Shown: positions 41,273-49,378 of the stretch, one piece after another
Layout: each line of letters starts with the position of its first letter
How positions within the stretch are numbered: position 1 is the stretch's first letter
NCBI RefSeq assembly: GCF_020991125.1
Contig: NZ_CP087715.1
Location: 2,507,501-2,571,500, forward strand
DNA: 64,000 nt
Source: Microbulbifer celer
GTDB lineage: Bacteria; Pseudomonadota; Gammaproteobacteria; Pseudomonadales; Cellvibrionaceae
Direction of reading: 5' to 3'
Notes under the pieces: model-generated
What the model saw: the letters and a program-made list of their open reading frames with translations, nothing else
Database searches by the model: none
Told to the model about the DNA's origin: nothing
Translations under genes and position numbers: made by a program

Positions 41273-41287
41273 ATCGGGGCAAGATCA
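41273..41287 (+). mobile_element. Orphan right end of the IS3-family element
   Basis: ATCGGGGCAAGATCA is identical to the last 15 bases of the intact IS at 36904-38172. No transposase or left end is adjacent. It follows GCATAA, the start of an attC core box, so a second IS copy once sat in that attC site and was later lost with flanking DNA. Confidence 0.7.
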
Positions 41288-41499
41288 GATGCTATGTATA
41301 AGTACATTCTTGGGATGGTGAGTGGAATGGTTCTCGTTGCCTGGGGACTTTCGGTTAAGAGTTAATAGATACCTTTTGATGTTACGTTGTTTCTCTCTGT
41401 TACTTTTCTTGGAGTCCCAGCCGTCAATACTCTCCTTGCGCTTTAGGTAAAAACCTTACAAAAGTAGCAGCGTTTAGGTTGCAACGGTGCGTGACCGAA
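41288..41499. other. Decayed cassette after the orphan IS end
   Basis: Only a possible 23-codon ORF is seen (ATG at 41293-41295, hydrophobic, MYKYILGMVSGMVLVAWGLS and a stop). No intact cassette gene can be supported. Confidence 0.4.
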
Positions 41500-41574
41500 A
41501 TTAACCAGGCCATACTGCGGGCGGCCATTCGCGCTGAATACGTTACGGACGACGCTGCTCGCGGGCATTAAATA
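41500..41574 (+). other. Decayed attC-like site
   Basis: AATTAACCAGGCCATACTGC opens like attC 13. The end CGGGCATTAAAT lacks a proper GTTRRRY core. Confidence 0.45.
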
Positions 41575-41595
41575 ACTCCCTACATAGAGGTGGGC

Positions 41596-42276
41596 ATGAA
41601 GCTTGAGGAAGTGAGTAACTGGATGATCCCCATCCCAAAAGGCAGCATCGGGTTGCGGGATGATCGGAAGAAAGAAAAGTGGTCAGTTGAAATTCATAAA
41701 TTCTTACTTAGCAAATTTCCAATCACGCAAGAATTATACTCTTCTGTAATGGCTGACAACCCTTCAGCTTTTATTGGGAGTCATAACCCCGTCGAAATGG
41801 TATCCTGGTATGATGCGGTTCAGTTTTGTAACACACTATCAAGGGTCAGTGGTCTTTATGAATGCTACTTGATTGATCTGGACTCAGAAGCTGTAGATCT
41901 TATTGATTCGGCGAATGGGTATCGATTGCCAACCGATGCCGAATGGGAGTATGCGTGCCGAGCGAATACCAAGGCAGTTCAGTATGGTCCTATTAACGAA
42001 ATTGCCTGGTATGAAAAAAACTCGGAAGCCACCACGCATGAAGTCGGGCTAAAGGCCGAAAATGACTTTGGGCTATTCGACATGCTCGGCAATGTGTGGG
42101 AATGGTGCTGGGATGTTTATGATCCCAAAGTTTATGGCCCCTACCGGGTTTTCCGGGGTGGAGGCTGGTGCGATTCGGAGGGAGGCTGCTTGGCTTCCAA
42201 TCGGAGGCGCAGCCATCCAACCTATAAGATCGACGATTTGGGATTTCGAATTGCAAGATCAGTGCGATCTGATTAG
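41596..42276 (+). CDS. SUMF1/FGE-like domain protein
   Basis: The protein has 226 residues from ATG 41596; a GTG two codons earlier is also possible. The formylglycine-generating-enzyme fold is clear: FPITQELYSSVMADNPS, PVEMVSWYDAVQFCN, YRLPTDAEWEYACRA, LFDMLGNVWEWCWD, FRGGGWCD and a C-terminal GFRIARS. No sulfatase is near. Many such stand-alone domains are not true FGEs, so activity is uncertain. Confidence 0.88.
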   Translation: MKLEEVSNWMIPIPKGSIGLRDDRKKEKWSVEIHKFLLSKFPITQELYSSVMADNPSAFIGSHNPVEMVSWYDAVQFCNTLSRVSGLYECYLIDLDSEAVDLIDSANGYRLPTDAEWEYACRANTKAVQYGPINEIAWYEKNSEATTHEVGLKAENDFGLFDMLGNVWEWCWDVYDPKVYGPYRVFRGGGWCDSEGGCLASNRRRSHPTYKIDDLGFRIARSVRSD

Positions 42277-42280
42277 CACC

Positions 42281-42365
42281 ACTTAACAATCCCATCTAGT
42301 ATGCTCAATTCGTTCATCCAACGCTCGCACCTTGCGTGGCTTAGGTGAGCCGCTACGTGTCAGTG
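42281..42365 (+). other. Decayed attC-like site
   Basis: ACTTAACAATCCCATCTAGT opens like an attC. The right core is no longer recognisable. Confidence 0.45.
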
Positions 42366-42375
42366 AGAATCAAGC

Positions 42376-42900
42376 ATGGAAGTAAAAGTAGTTTCTGAAA
42401 GTGACGCCACTCGGCTGTCAAAATTTTACAAGGAGAACGAGGAGCATTTACGCGCTTGGGAACCTCTTAGAGAAAGGGGGTATCACTCTTTGGAGGCCTG
42501 GGAGCAGCGCTTACAAGAGTGGCATGTCATGAGAAAAAATGGTAACTCGGTGCATTTTATAGCAACCTTGCCAGATAATAATGAAGTTGTTGCTATTTGC
42601 TCACTCACAAATATTGTTCGCGGTCCATTTTTAGCATGCAATATGGGGTACGCAGTTTCATATAAATATGAAGGTAGAGGCTTCATGAAAGACCTCTGCC
42701 AAAAAGTCATAGAACACGCATTTAATGAGCTATCGCTAAATCGCATTATGGCAAACTACATGCCGAGTAATCACAGATCAGCCACGTTGCTAAAGAGCCT
42801 TGGATTTTGTGAAGAGGGAGAGGCCAAGCGGTATCTAAAAATTAACGGCGTCTGGGAAGACCATATTCTTACGTCACTTCTCAACCCCAGAAACACGTAA
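42376..42900 (+). CDS. GNAT acetyltransferase, RimJ/RimL type
   Basis: The protein has 174 residues. The acetyl-CoA loop lies in YAVSYKYEGRGFMKDLCQ, and AFNELSLNRIMANYMPSNHR with SATLLKSLGFCEEGEAKRYL is the RimJ/RimL C-terminal pattern. The target is a protein N-terminus or a small amine. Acetyltransferases are frequent integron cargo. The stop codon overlaps the start of the following decayed attC. Confidence 0.88.
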   Translation: MEVKVVSESDATRLSKFYKENEEHLRAWEPLRERGYHSLEAWEQRLQEWHVMRKNGNSVHFIATLPDNNEVVAICSLTNIVRGPFLACNMGYAVSYKYEGRGFMKDLCQKVIEHAFNELSLNRIMANYMPSNHRSATLLKSLGFCEEGEAKRYLKINGVWEDHILTSLLNPRNT

Positions 42901-43016
42901 CAAGATCCTCCAGCCGATATCTCACTTAATATACCTCTCCCTTCTACGCGGTCGCTCCGTTCCCATCGTCACATATTAAACGCGCAACTCCGACCGCAGC
43001 TGATTGCGGCGTGTAT
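42895..43016 (+). other. Decayed attC-like site
   Basis: ACGTAACAAGATCCTCCAGC opens it. The centre CGCGGTCGCTCCGTTCCC matches other sites, and the right core has become GGCGTGTAT. Confidence 0.5.
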
Positions 43017-43031
43017 TTCTACGGAGATTAA

Positions 43032-43252
43032 ATGAGCACGAAGAAAATAGCAGTCATCCTGGGAATTTTTCTGCCAGCCATCGCTTACGTAGTAGCTACT
43101 TTTTGGTATGCTCATGGAGGTATGATGGGCAACATTGTGCGGGATTGCTGGATGCCGTTTGGGAATGCAGTAGATTTGAGTACTACCTAGACTGGCTGTT
43201 CAATCCGTTTTCTATGCTTTCCCTGTTTTTTATTACCTGCTATCAGCCTTAG
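43032..43252 (+). pseudogene. Small membrane protein, frameshifted
   Basis: From ATG 43032 (GGAG at 43023) the frame encodes MSTKKIAVILGIFLPAIAYV and a stop after 52 codons. Around 43165-43180 a different frame takes over with FEYYLDWLFNPFSMLSLFF, ending at 43252. A one-base change would join them into about 73 residues with two membrane helices. Confidence 0.5.
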
Positions 43253-43436
43253 CTAATCCAATAGTGTGGTGGCACTACAAAAGTACATCTAGGCAATGAA
43301 TTTCGCGCATAAATGGGCCCAGCTGCCGGTTATTGAAACCTCAGGCATCCAAGTTACCCTGTGCTTGGCCAGTAAAAAATCAACGACTGAGGTAAAAGGT
43401 TAATAAACACAATTATACTTCTGGGAAAAACTACCG
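43253..43436. other. Spacer without recognisable gene or intact attC
   Basis: No ORF or core box pair is evident. It is probably a decayed attC region. Confidence 0.4.
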
Positions 43437-43898
43437 ATGAAAATTTCTTACCCTTTCAATGTTACCAATCAACGCACCGGGCAAGTAATAGAACATACTA
43501 TTGCTTTTAATAATAGGAACAGCTCCTCTTTCCAAGGAGAGATCACCGAATGCACCAAACTTGGTGTTCCGCGAGCGAAATTAGGAGATCCCAACTTTAA
43601 AGAGGTGGTGGACTATTGGGCTCGCGCCGGTGGAGTGAAATGGGTATATACCGTTTTCAAGGAGCTATATGTGATTCCAGCAATGTTTCATGGTGGGTAC
43701 GAGCCTCCGCATTCCTATGCGGCAGCAAACGCTCCTGTTTTTTGCGCTGGATTTGCTGATTTTGACCCAGAAGTACCGAATCAGCTCAATGTCAATCACT
43801 GGTCTGGGCACTACCAGCCGTCCCCAAATAGTTTGAACTACTATCTCGCTGTTGCTTGGCAGGACTGCGGGTATACCATAATGCAGGTTGGGAGGTGA
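43437..43898 (+). CDS. Hypothetical soluble protein
   Basis: The protein has 153 residues, with no signal peptide or membrane helix. It is rich in Asn, Tyr and Trp, with VVDYWARAGGVKWVYTVF and NVNHWSGHYQPSPNSL. The beta-rich look suggests a binding domain, but no family is recognised. It is flanked by decayed attC remnants. Confidence 0.65.
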   Translation: MKISYPFNVTNQRTGQVIEHTIAFNNRNSSSFQGEITECTKLGVPRAKLGDPNFKEVVDYWARAGGVKWVYTVFKELYVIPAMFHGGYEPPHSYAAANAPVFCAGFADFDPEVPNQLNVNHWSGHYQPSPNSLNYYLAVAWQDCGYTIMQVGR

Positions 43899-43903
43899 TA
43901 TTA

Positions 43904-43981
43904 GCCATACAAGCACAGCGACAGCTTTTCCGTTACGGATTTTTCACCAAATATAAACCGCCCGTCCTGGAAGCGTTACAA
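43904..43981 (+). other. Decayed attC-like site
   Basis: GCCATACAAGCACAGCGACA and then GCTTTTCCGTTACGG closely resemble attC 10. It closes with GTTACAA. Confidence 0.6.
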
Positions 43982-43990
43982 GGATTTCAA

Positions 43991-44431
43991 GTGATTGAGC
44001 AAGTATCAGAAGAAAGTTTGAAAGAAGTTTTGCCGCTTATTCGGGCGTACCAAGAGTTCTACGGAGTTCAGAATGTATGCGACAAAAAAAATTTCGAGTT
44101 CTTTTCAAGATTCTCAGGGGCTTCAGAACTTGGCCGTCAGTTTCTATTTCGGGAACATGAAAAAGTGGTCGGATTTGCGACCGTATACTTCACGTTCAAC
44201 TCAACAATTACGTCAAAGATCGCTGTATTGAATGATCTTTACACTTTGCCGCATAGCCGGGGGAATGGCATCGGGAGAAAACTCATAGAGCATTGTCGGG
44301 AGTTTGCAAAAAATAATGGTGCAGCAAGGCTGCAGTGGGTCACAGCCCAAGACAATGAATCAGCTCAAAAGCTCTATGATTCAATGGCCGCAGGCAAGAG
44401 TACGTGGCATTTCTATACGTACAACACGTGA
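43991..44431 (+). CDS. GNAT-family N-acetyltransferase
   Basis: The protein has 146 residues from GTG 43991, placed just after the decayed attC with AAGGA before it; the longer frame from 43856 translates the attC itself. The acetyl-CoA loop is LYTLPHSRGNGIGRKLIEHC. Motif B is RLQWVTAQDNESAQKLYDSM. The substrate is unknown. Confidence 0.85.
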   Translation: MIEQVSEESLKEVLPLIRAYQEFYGVQNVCDKKNFEFFSRFSGASELGRQFLFREHEKVVGFATVYFTFNSTITSKIAVLNDLYTLPHSRGNGIGRKLIEHCREFAKNNGAARLQWVTAQDNESAQKLYDSMAAGKSTWHFYTYNT

Positions 44432-44435
44432 AGAG

Positions 44436-44522
44436 CGCATGCAAGGGACTTCGGGCCTCTGCGGGACGCCCAACACTACGCACCTTTGTACTGGGCGCTT
44501 CATTCTATTACGGCGGAGAATA
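44436..44522 (+). other. Decayed attC-like site
   Basis: GGGACTTCGGGCCTCTGCGG and CGCCCAACACTACGCACC resemble the left arm of attC 15. The right arm has decayed. Confidence 0.5.
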
Positions 44523-44617
44523 AGTAAGTCCAAGTACACCATACGACCGCAGCCGTATGACTAAGATTTTCGGGCTCCGCGGGTCGTTTATGGGTACAAA
44601 TTAGAACGGAGGAACAG

Positions 44618-45025
44618 ATGAAATCGATTAAGACCTCGCTCATGTTTGTCGGGGAACAGGCAGGAAAAGCCGAGGAGGCGATCAGGTTCTATACCTCGCT
44701 ATTCCCTGGTTCAGAGATTATTGATATTCAACGCTACGAAGCTGACGAGCATGAACCAGAAGGTTCTGCCAAGATGGCTAGGTTTACGATAAACGGCGCT
44801 GAATTCATGGCGCTAGATAGCCATCTTGACCACCAGTTTACCTTTACGCCGTCCATGTCACTGTACGTTGAGTGTGAATCAATGCGCGAAATAGAGAAGG
44901 CATATCAGGCCCTCGCCGAAGGTGGTTCGGAGCTAATGCCTTTGAATAATTACGGTTTTAGCCAACGATTTGGATGGCTGAATGATAGATTTGGCGTTTC
45001 GTGGCAGCTCAATCTATCGAACTAA
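44618..45025 (+). CDS. VOC-family protein, PhnB-like
   Basis: The protein has 135 residues. EEAIRFYTSLFPGSEI, ARFTINGAEFMALDSH and a C-terminal FGVSWQLNL match the PhnB/3-demethylubiquinone-like glyoxalase fold. AACGGAGGAACAG lies before the ATG. The role is unknown. It is the last gene of the array region. Confidence 0.88.
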   Translation: MKSIKTSLMFVGEQAGKAEEAIRFYTSLFPGSEIIDIQRYEADEHEPEGSAKMARFTINGAEFMALDSHLDHQFTFTPSMSLYVECESMREIEKAYQALAEGGSELMPLNNYGFSQRFGWLNDRFGVSWQLNLSN

Positions 45026-45305
45026 GGTAGTGACGGTAGGCTCAAGAAATAGCCACGCGCGGCACTATGCAGCTTCCGGCTGTCGAGGAATTTTTTCACT
45101 CCAGCTCTGACGTATTTTCCGATCAGCCCCTAATCTGTGTGCTTTTCGTACACACCCAATACTCCCGCTCTCGAACAAATAGCATACGAATTTTTTGTCG
45201 GGGTTTCTCCCCCACTGGCGTTTACCTATATGCAGCTCGGTAAAACCTGGCTGTGCTGTAACAATAAAAATTACTCACGCCAATAAAAATAGAATGGAGA
45301 AACCC

Positions 45306-47909
45306 ATGCACAGATTCCGCGCATACGGATTCCAGAAGACGCTGCTCGCCAGTGCCATCGCACTTTTCCCGATGGCACTGCAGGCCCAGGAAGCACAAGA
45401 CGGTGCAGAAGAGAAAACTGTTGAGGAAGTGGTGGTCACCGGGATTCGCGGTGCACTGCAACAGTCGCTGGATGTAAAGCGCGATGCCACTTCCATCGTA
45501 GATGCCATCAACGCCGAGGATATCGGCAAATTCCCCGACAAGAACGTCGCCGACTCCTTACAACGTGTGCCGGGCATTTCAGTCGACCGCATCTGGGGCG
45601 AGGGCCGGGATATATTTGTGCGCGGTACTGACAGTACCCTCAACCGCACGCTGATGAACGGACAGAACGTGGCTTCCGCCTATTGGTGGGCGAACGACAA
45701 TCCGAGCCGTGGCTTCAACTACTCCATCCTCGCCTCCGAGCTGGTCTCTTCCCTGGAAGTGTATAAAAGCCCGGAAGCCCGCCACGACGAGGGCAGCATC
45801 GGCGGAATGGTGAACGTAATTACCCGCAAACCGATGGATCTCGACCCGATGACCATCAATCTCTCTACCGAGAGCGTGTACAGCGAGCTGCCGGACCAGT
45901 GGGATCCGCAGGTTTCCGGGCTGGTGAGCTGGAAGAATGATACGGAAACCTTCGCGGTACTCGCTTCCTACAATAGCCAGCAACGCACCATGCGTCGCGA
46001 TGGGCTCGAGGTTTTCCCCACCAACGATCTGTATACGGTGAGCGATCAGAACGGCAATGTGACCGAGGATGTTTACGTGCCCTGGGGCGGCGGCTCGGCC
46101 ATTTTCCAGCAGGATCGCCAGCGGGATACCGCCAACGTGACGCTGCAATTTCGTCCTACGGATCGCTGGGATATGACCCTGAACTATGTCGGCTCCGACA
46201 TGGATATGGACAACAGCAACCAGAACTATCTGTTTGTGGCCGGCGGTTACAAGATTCCCAACGGGGATGTAGTGACCAATCCGGAGTTTATTCCCACCAG
46301 CGATGGCTATCAGGCCCTGGTGGGTGGTGTGATCGAAAATCCAGACAGCATTGGCGTCGCGGATGAACCGATCGTGCGTGAGGCTTTCGTTAAATCCGAT
46401 GTGCTCGATTTCGCTGCAGACTACGCCGGGGACACCTGGGAGCTGCACCTGCAGGCGGGAATGACCAGCGCCGAGGGTGGCAGCACCAAGGACCGCAATT
46501 ACTGGTTTGAGGGCAACAGTGCAGAAGACCTCAACTTTGGCCCCAACACCAACGAGTTCAGTTTCCCGGGGGTCGACCCACTGGACGGCAACGCCCTGCA
46601 CCTGAACGCTGCCAATCTGCGGGACTGGGTGCGGGTAATGGAAGACGATGAGAATTACCTGAAGGCGGACGCCAGTTTCGATGTACAGCTGGGCTTTGTC
46701 ACCGCTATCAAGACCGGCCTGAAACTGCGCGACCACACCATCGAGAACAATCGGCAGAACGGTTCCGTGGATGTTACCAATCCGGACATTGCGGATCAGG
46801 TAGCGGCCCTGAATGCCATTACCCTGGCGGATGTCTCCAGTGGCCCCAGCCCGGCACTGCACGGTGAAGGCGCCACTTCCGGTTCACTGACCCGCTACGC
46901 GTTTCTGGATACCGGCCTGGCGAAGCAGCAGATCGACAGCATTCTGGATGCCGGCGCAATGACCTATGCCGAGGACCAACGGGCCTATTACAAGATTAAT
47001 GAAGACATTACCGCGGCCTACGCCCAGGCGGAGTTTGCAAGCGGCAACCTGCACGGCAACTTCGGTGTACGGCTGGTGGAAACCGACCAGACTTCCCACG
47101 CCTATATCGATGGCGAGCGCGGCGCCGTTGGACGCAGCTATCGTGAAGCACTTCCCAGCGTGAATGTGATCTACGACCTGTCGGAAGACATTATCCTGCG
47201 CGCCGCGGCGTCCCGTGCCATGGCCCGGCCTACCTTCCAGAATCTGAGCTCCAATATCGTCATCAACGCCACCAGCGGCACCGCCACCGCCGGCAACCCG
47301 AAGCTGGACCCGATGTTTGCGGATCAATTCGAGCTCGGCGCTGAGTGGTATTTCAGCGACGCCAGCCTGTTGGCCGCTACCTACTTCAATAAGGACCTGA
47401 GCACCTTTGTGTTCCAGGACACTCAGGTTGAAGTGATCGACGGCAACAGTATCAATGTTACTCGCCCCTACAATGCGGACCAGGGTGCGGATATTCAGGG
47501 GATTGAGCTTCAGGTTCAGCACGATTTCGGCAGCGGCTTCGGTGTGCTAGGCAATTACACTTGGACCGATGCCAAGGTGCCTGACAGCAATCTGGAATTG
47601 CCGGGTAATTCTCGCGATCAGTTCAACGCATCCACCTACTATGAAAATGACTTTCTGAGCCTGCGCCTGTCTTACAACATGCGTTCGGAGTCCTACGGCG
47701 GGCTGACCTCTGGCTCCCAATTGGTTACTGACAAGTACGATCAGTGGGACGCCACCGCGAACTGGATGGCGACGGAAAACATCGATGTTTTCTTTACCGC
47801 GGTAAACCTTACCAACGAGATCATCTACATGCGCACTGCTGATGGTATCCCCGTAGGCTTTTACGAAAATGGTTCGCGTTTCAGCCTGGGCGCGCGTCTG
47901 TCCTTCTAA
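45306..47909 (+). CDS. TonB-dependent receptor, polysaccharide/Xanth-Caul type
   Basis: The protein has 867 residues from ATG 45306 (GGAGA seven bases upstream). A signal peptide ends near MALQAQ. The TonB box EEVVVTGIRGALQQSLDVKR is typical of large gammaproteobacterial receptors for glycans. The plug includes FPDKNVADSLQRVPGISVDR; the barrel ends LGARLSF. It is a close paralogue of the 51.2 kb receptor but lacks an STN domain. A strong terminator follows. Confidence 0.93.
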   Translation: MHRFRAYGFQKTLLASAIALFPMALQAQEAQDGAEEKTVEEVVVTGIRGALQQSLDVKRDATSIVDAINAEDIGKFPDKNVADSLQRVPGISVDRIWGEGRDIFVRGTDSTLNRTLMNGQNVASAYWWANDNPSRGFNYSILASELVSSLEVYKSPEARHDEGSIGGMVNVITRKPMDLDPMTINLSTESVYSELPDQWDPQVSGLVSWKNDTETFAVLASYNSQQRTMRRDGLEVFPTNDLYTVSDQNGNVTEDVYVPWGGGSAIFQQDRQRDTANVTLQFRPTDRWDMTLNYVGSDMDMDNSNQNYLFVAGGYKIPNGDVVTNPEFIPTSDGYQALVGGVIENPDSIGVADEPIVREAFVKSDVLDFAADYAGDTWELHLQAGMTSAEGGSTKDRNYWFEGNSAEDLNFGPNTNEFSFPGVDPLDGNALHLNAANLRDWVRVMEDDENYLKADASFDVQLGFVTAIKTGLKLRDHTIENNRQNGSVDVTNPDIADQVAALNAITLADVSSGPSPALHGEGATSGSLTRYAFLDTGLAKQQIDSILDAGAMTYAEDQRAYYKINEDITAAYAQAEFASGNLHGNFGVRLVETDQTSHAYIDGERGAVGRSYREALPSVNVIYDLSEDIILRAAASRAMARPTFQNLSSNIVINATSGTATAGNPKLDPMFADQFELGAEWYFSDASLLAATYFNKDLSTFVFQDTQVEVIDGNSINVTRPYNADQGADIQGIELQVQHDFGSGFGVLGNYTWTDAKVPDSNLELPGNSRDQFNASTYYENDFLSLRLSYNMRSESYGGLTSGSQLVTDKYDQWDATANWMATENIDVFFTAVNLTNEIIYMRTADGIPVGFYENGSRFSLGARLSF

Positions 47910-47946
47910 CCCTGCATCCTTCAGGCATCACCTTGTCACCTTTTTC

Positions 47947-47972
47947 AGGCGCCCTGCGGGGCGCCTTTTTTA
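47947..47972 (+). terminator. Rho-independent terminator of the 45.3 kb TBDR
   Basis: GGCGCCC pairs with GGGGCGCC around TGC, followed by TTTTTT. Confidence 0.9.
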
Positions 47973-48095
47973 CATCTATGAATACGCGCGTCACACTTTG
48001 GCGATTTTCTATTTCAAACCGTGTCAATCTGTACCCAAGTTGCCAAGGCAAGAGTACAGTTGCGCCCGCATTTTCGAGAATGCAGGAGGTTAGGA

Positions 48096-48647
48096 ATGCA
48101 ATGGCTCGCTCGAGTTTCCTCGTGGAAAGTCGCCGGTATTTTTCTTGCCGTCAACTTTGCTATACAGGCAATCATGGTGATCGGCATTTATCCCGGAATC
48201 AGCGAAAACCTGAAACCGCTGGATTTTCAGATGAATCTTACAGCGGAGACCATACAACAGTATCTCACCACCATCGGTGAGGAAGGGAGAGCGCTCTACT
48301 CTTTCAATCTCATTCTGCCCGACATGTTGTTTCCGTTATGCTATGCCTGTGCCTATGCTCTGGTACTGATGCAGTTGATCAAAGGGTGTGATCAGGCGCA
48401 AAGTCCACTGCAATACTTCCCGTTGTTGCCGCTTGTTGTTGCGCTCTGTGACATCATTGAAAATATTCATATTCTCACTGCCATCCGGCAGTTCCCGGAG
48501 TTGCCCCCGGAAACCACCAGCTGGCTGGTAGCGGCCAATACGGGCAAGTACATCGTTGCCATGATAGTACTCACTACGCTAACAGTGCTCGGCTGCTGGT
48601 TCGCCGTCATCAAACTCTCGACACCATACACCTATGTTGATGAGTGA
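48096..48647 (+). CDS. Hypothetical four-helix membrane protein
   Basis: The protein has 183 residues from ATG 48096, chosen because GCAGGAGG lies before it. Four helices are predicted (VAGIFLAVNFAIQAIMVIGI, the MLFPLCYACAYALVLMQLI region, YFPLLPLVVALCDIIENIHI and YIVAMIVLTTLTVLGCWFAV). CDIIEN lies within the third. No named family is recognised. Confidence 0.75.
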   Translation: MQWLARVSSWKVAGIFLAVNFAIQAIMVIGIYPGISENLKPLDFQMNLTAETIQQYLTTIGEEGRALYSFNLILPDMLFPLCYACAYALVLMQLIKGCDQAQSPLQYFPLLPLVVALCDIIENIHILTAIRQFPELPPETTSWLVAANTGKYIVAMIVLTTLTVLGCWFAVIKLSTPYTYVDE

Positions 48648-48765
48648 TGGCTGATGGGCTGTTGTGAATATACAGCCCCTGCATATTGACCCGGATGTGA
48701 GGACTCCCTAATCTTGAAAACCTGTTCCACGCTCAAAACAACGTTTTCAGAAATAAGGAATTCTA

Positions 48766-49374
48766 ATGCCCAATACTGTTGAGGGACCGGATGGAAAACC
48801 CCGTTGTGGCTGGTGTGCTGCGGCTCCGGAGTTTTTCGATTATCACGATCGGGAGTGGGGATTTCCGGTTGACGACGATAGAAGGCTGTTTGAAAAGCTC
48901 TGCCTGGAAAGTTTCCAGTCCGGCCTGAGCTGGCGCACCATTCTCGCCAAGCGGGATAATTTCCGCAAAGCGTTCAAGAATTTTGACTTTAACAAGGTGG
49001 CCCGATTTAGCGAACAAGATGTCGAGCGCCTGCTACAGGATGCGGGGATTGTCCGCCATCGGGGCAAGATTGAGGCAGTGATCAATAATGCCCAACGTGC
49101 CAGGGAACTGGTCAAGCAGGAGGGGTCTATCGCAGCCTATATCTGGAAGTTTGAACCCTCAGACACAGACCCGCGAACACCACAGAGCGTATCCACATCC
49201 GATACGTCTACAGCCCTGTCCAAAGATCTGAAAAAGCGCGGCTGGAAATTTGTCGGCCCCACCACCGTCTACGCCTTTATGCAGGCCATGGGATTGATCA
49301 ATGATCACCTGGAAGACTGCAAGTCCCGCAAGGAGGTAGAACGCGCTCGCAAGGCATTCAAGCGTCCGACCTGA
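48766..49374 (+). CDS. tag: DNA-3-methyladenine glycosylase I
   Basis: The protein has 202 residues. Tag hallmarks are RCGWCAAAPEFFDYHDREWG, the LFEKLCLESFQSGLSW segment and the C-terminal GWKFVGPTTVYAFMQAMGLIN with NDHLEDC. Zinc ligands (N-terminal Cys and His, C-terminal His and Cys) are present. The enzyme excises 3-methyladenine from alkylated DNA. It is a monocistronic gene, convergent with fecR. Confidence 0.95.
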   Translation: MPNTVEGPDGKPRCGWCAAAPEFFDYHDREWGFPVDDDRRLFEKLCLESFQSGLSWRTILAKRDNFRKAFKNFDFNKVARFSEQDVERLLQDAGIVRHRGKIEAVINNAQRARELVKQEGSIAAYIWKFEPSDTDPRTPQSVSTSDTSTALSKDLKKRGWKFVGPTTVYAFMQAMGLINDHLEDCKSRKEVERARKAFKRPT

Positions 49375-49378
49375 GAAG

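Larger units (their letters stand above)
31019..45025 (+). mobile_element. Integron cassette array without integrase
   Basis: About 20 small genes on one strand are separated by attC sites. Each intact site opens with a YAAC-type core box (ACCTAAC, GCATAAC, ACTTAAC) and closes with GTTRRRY-like boxes (GTTATGC, GTTAAGT, GTTAGGC); the intervening arms are long inverted repeats. Genes are AT-richer than the flanks and mostly unknown or accessory types. Fourteen full attC sites, one truncated site and at least five decayed ones are listed separately. No integrase gene is in the window, so this is a cluster of attC sites lacking an integrase, unless one lies elsewhere in the genome. Confidence 0.93.
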
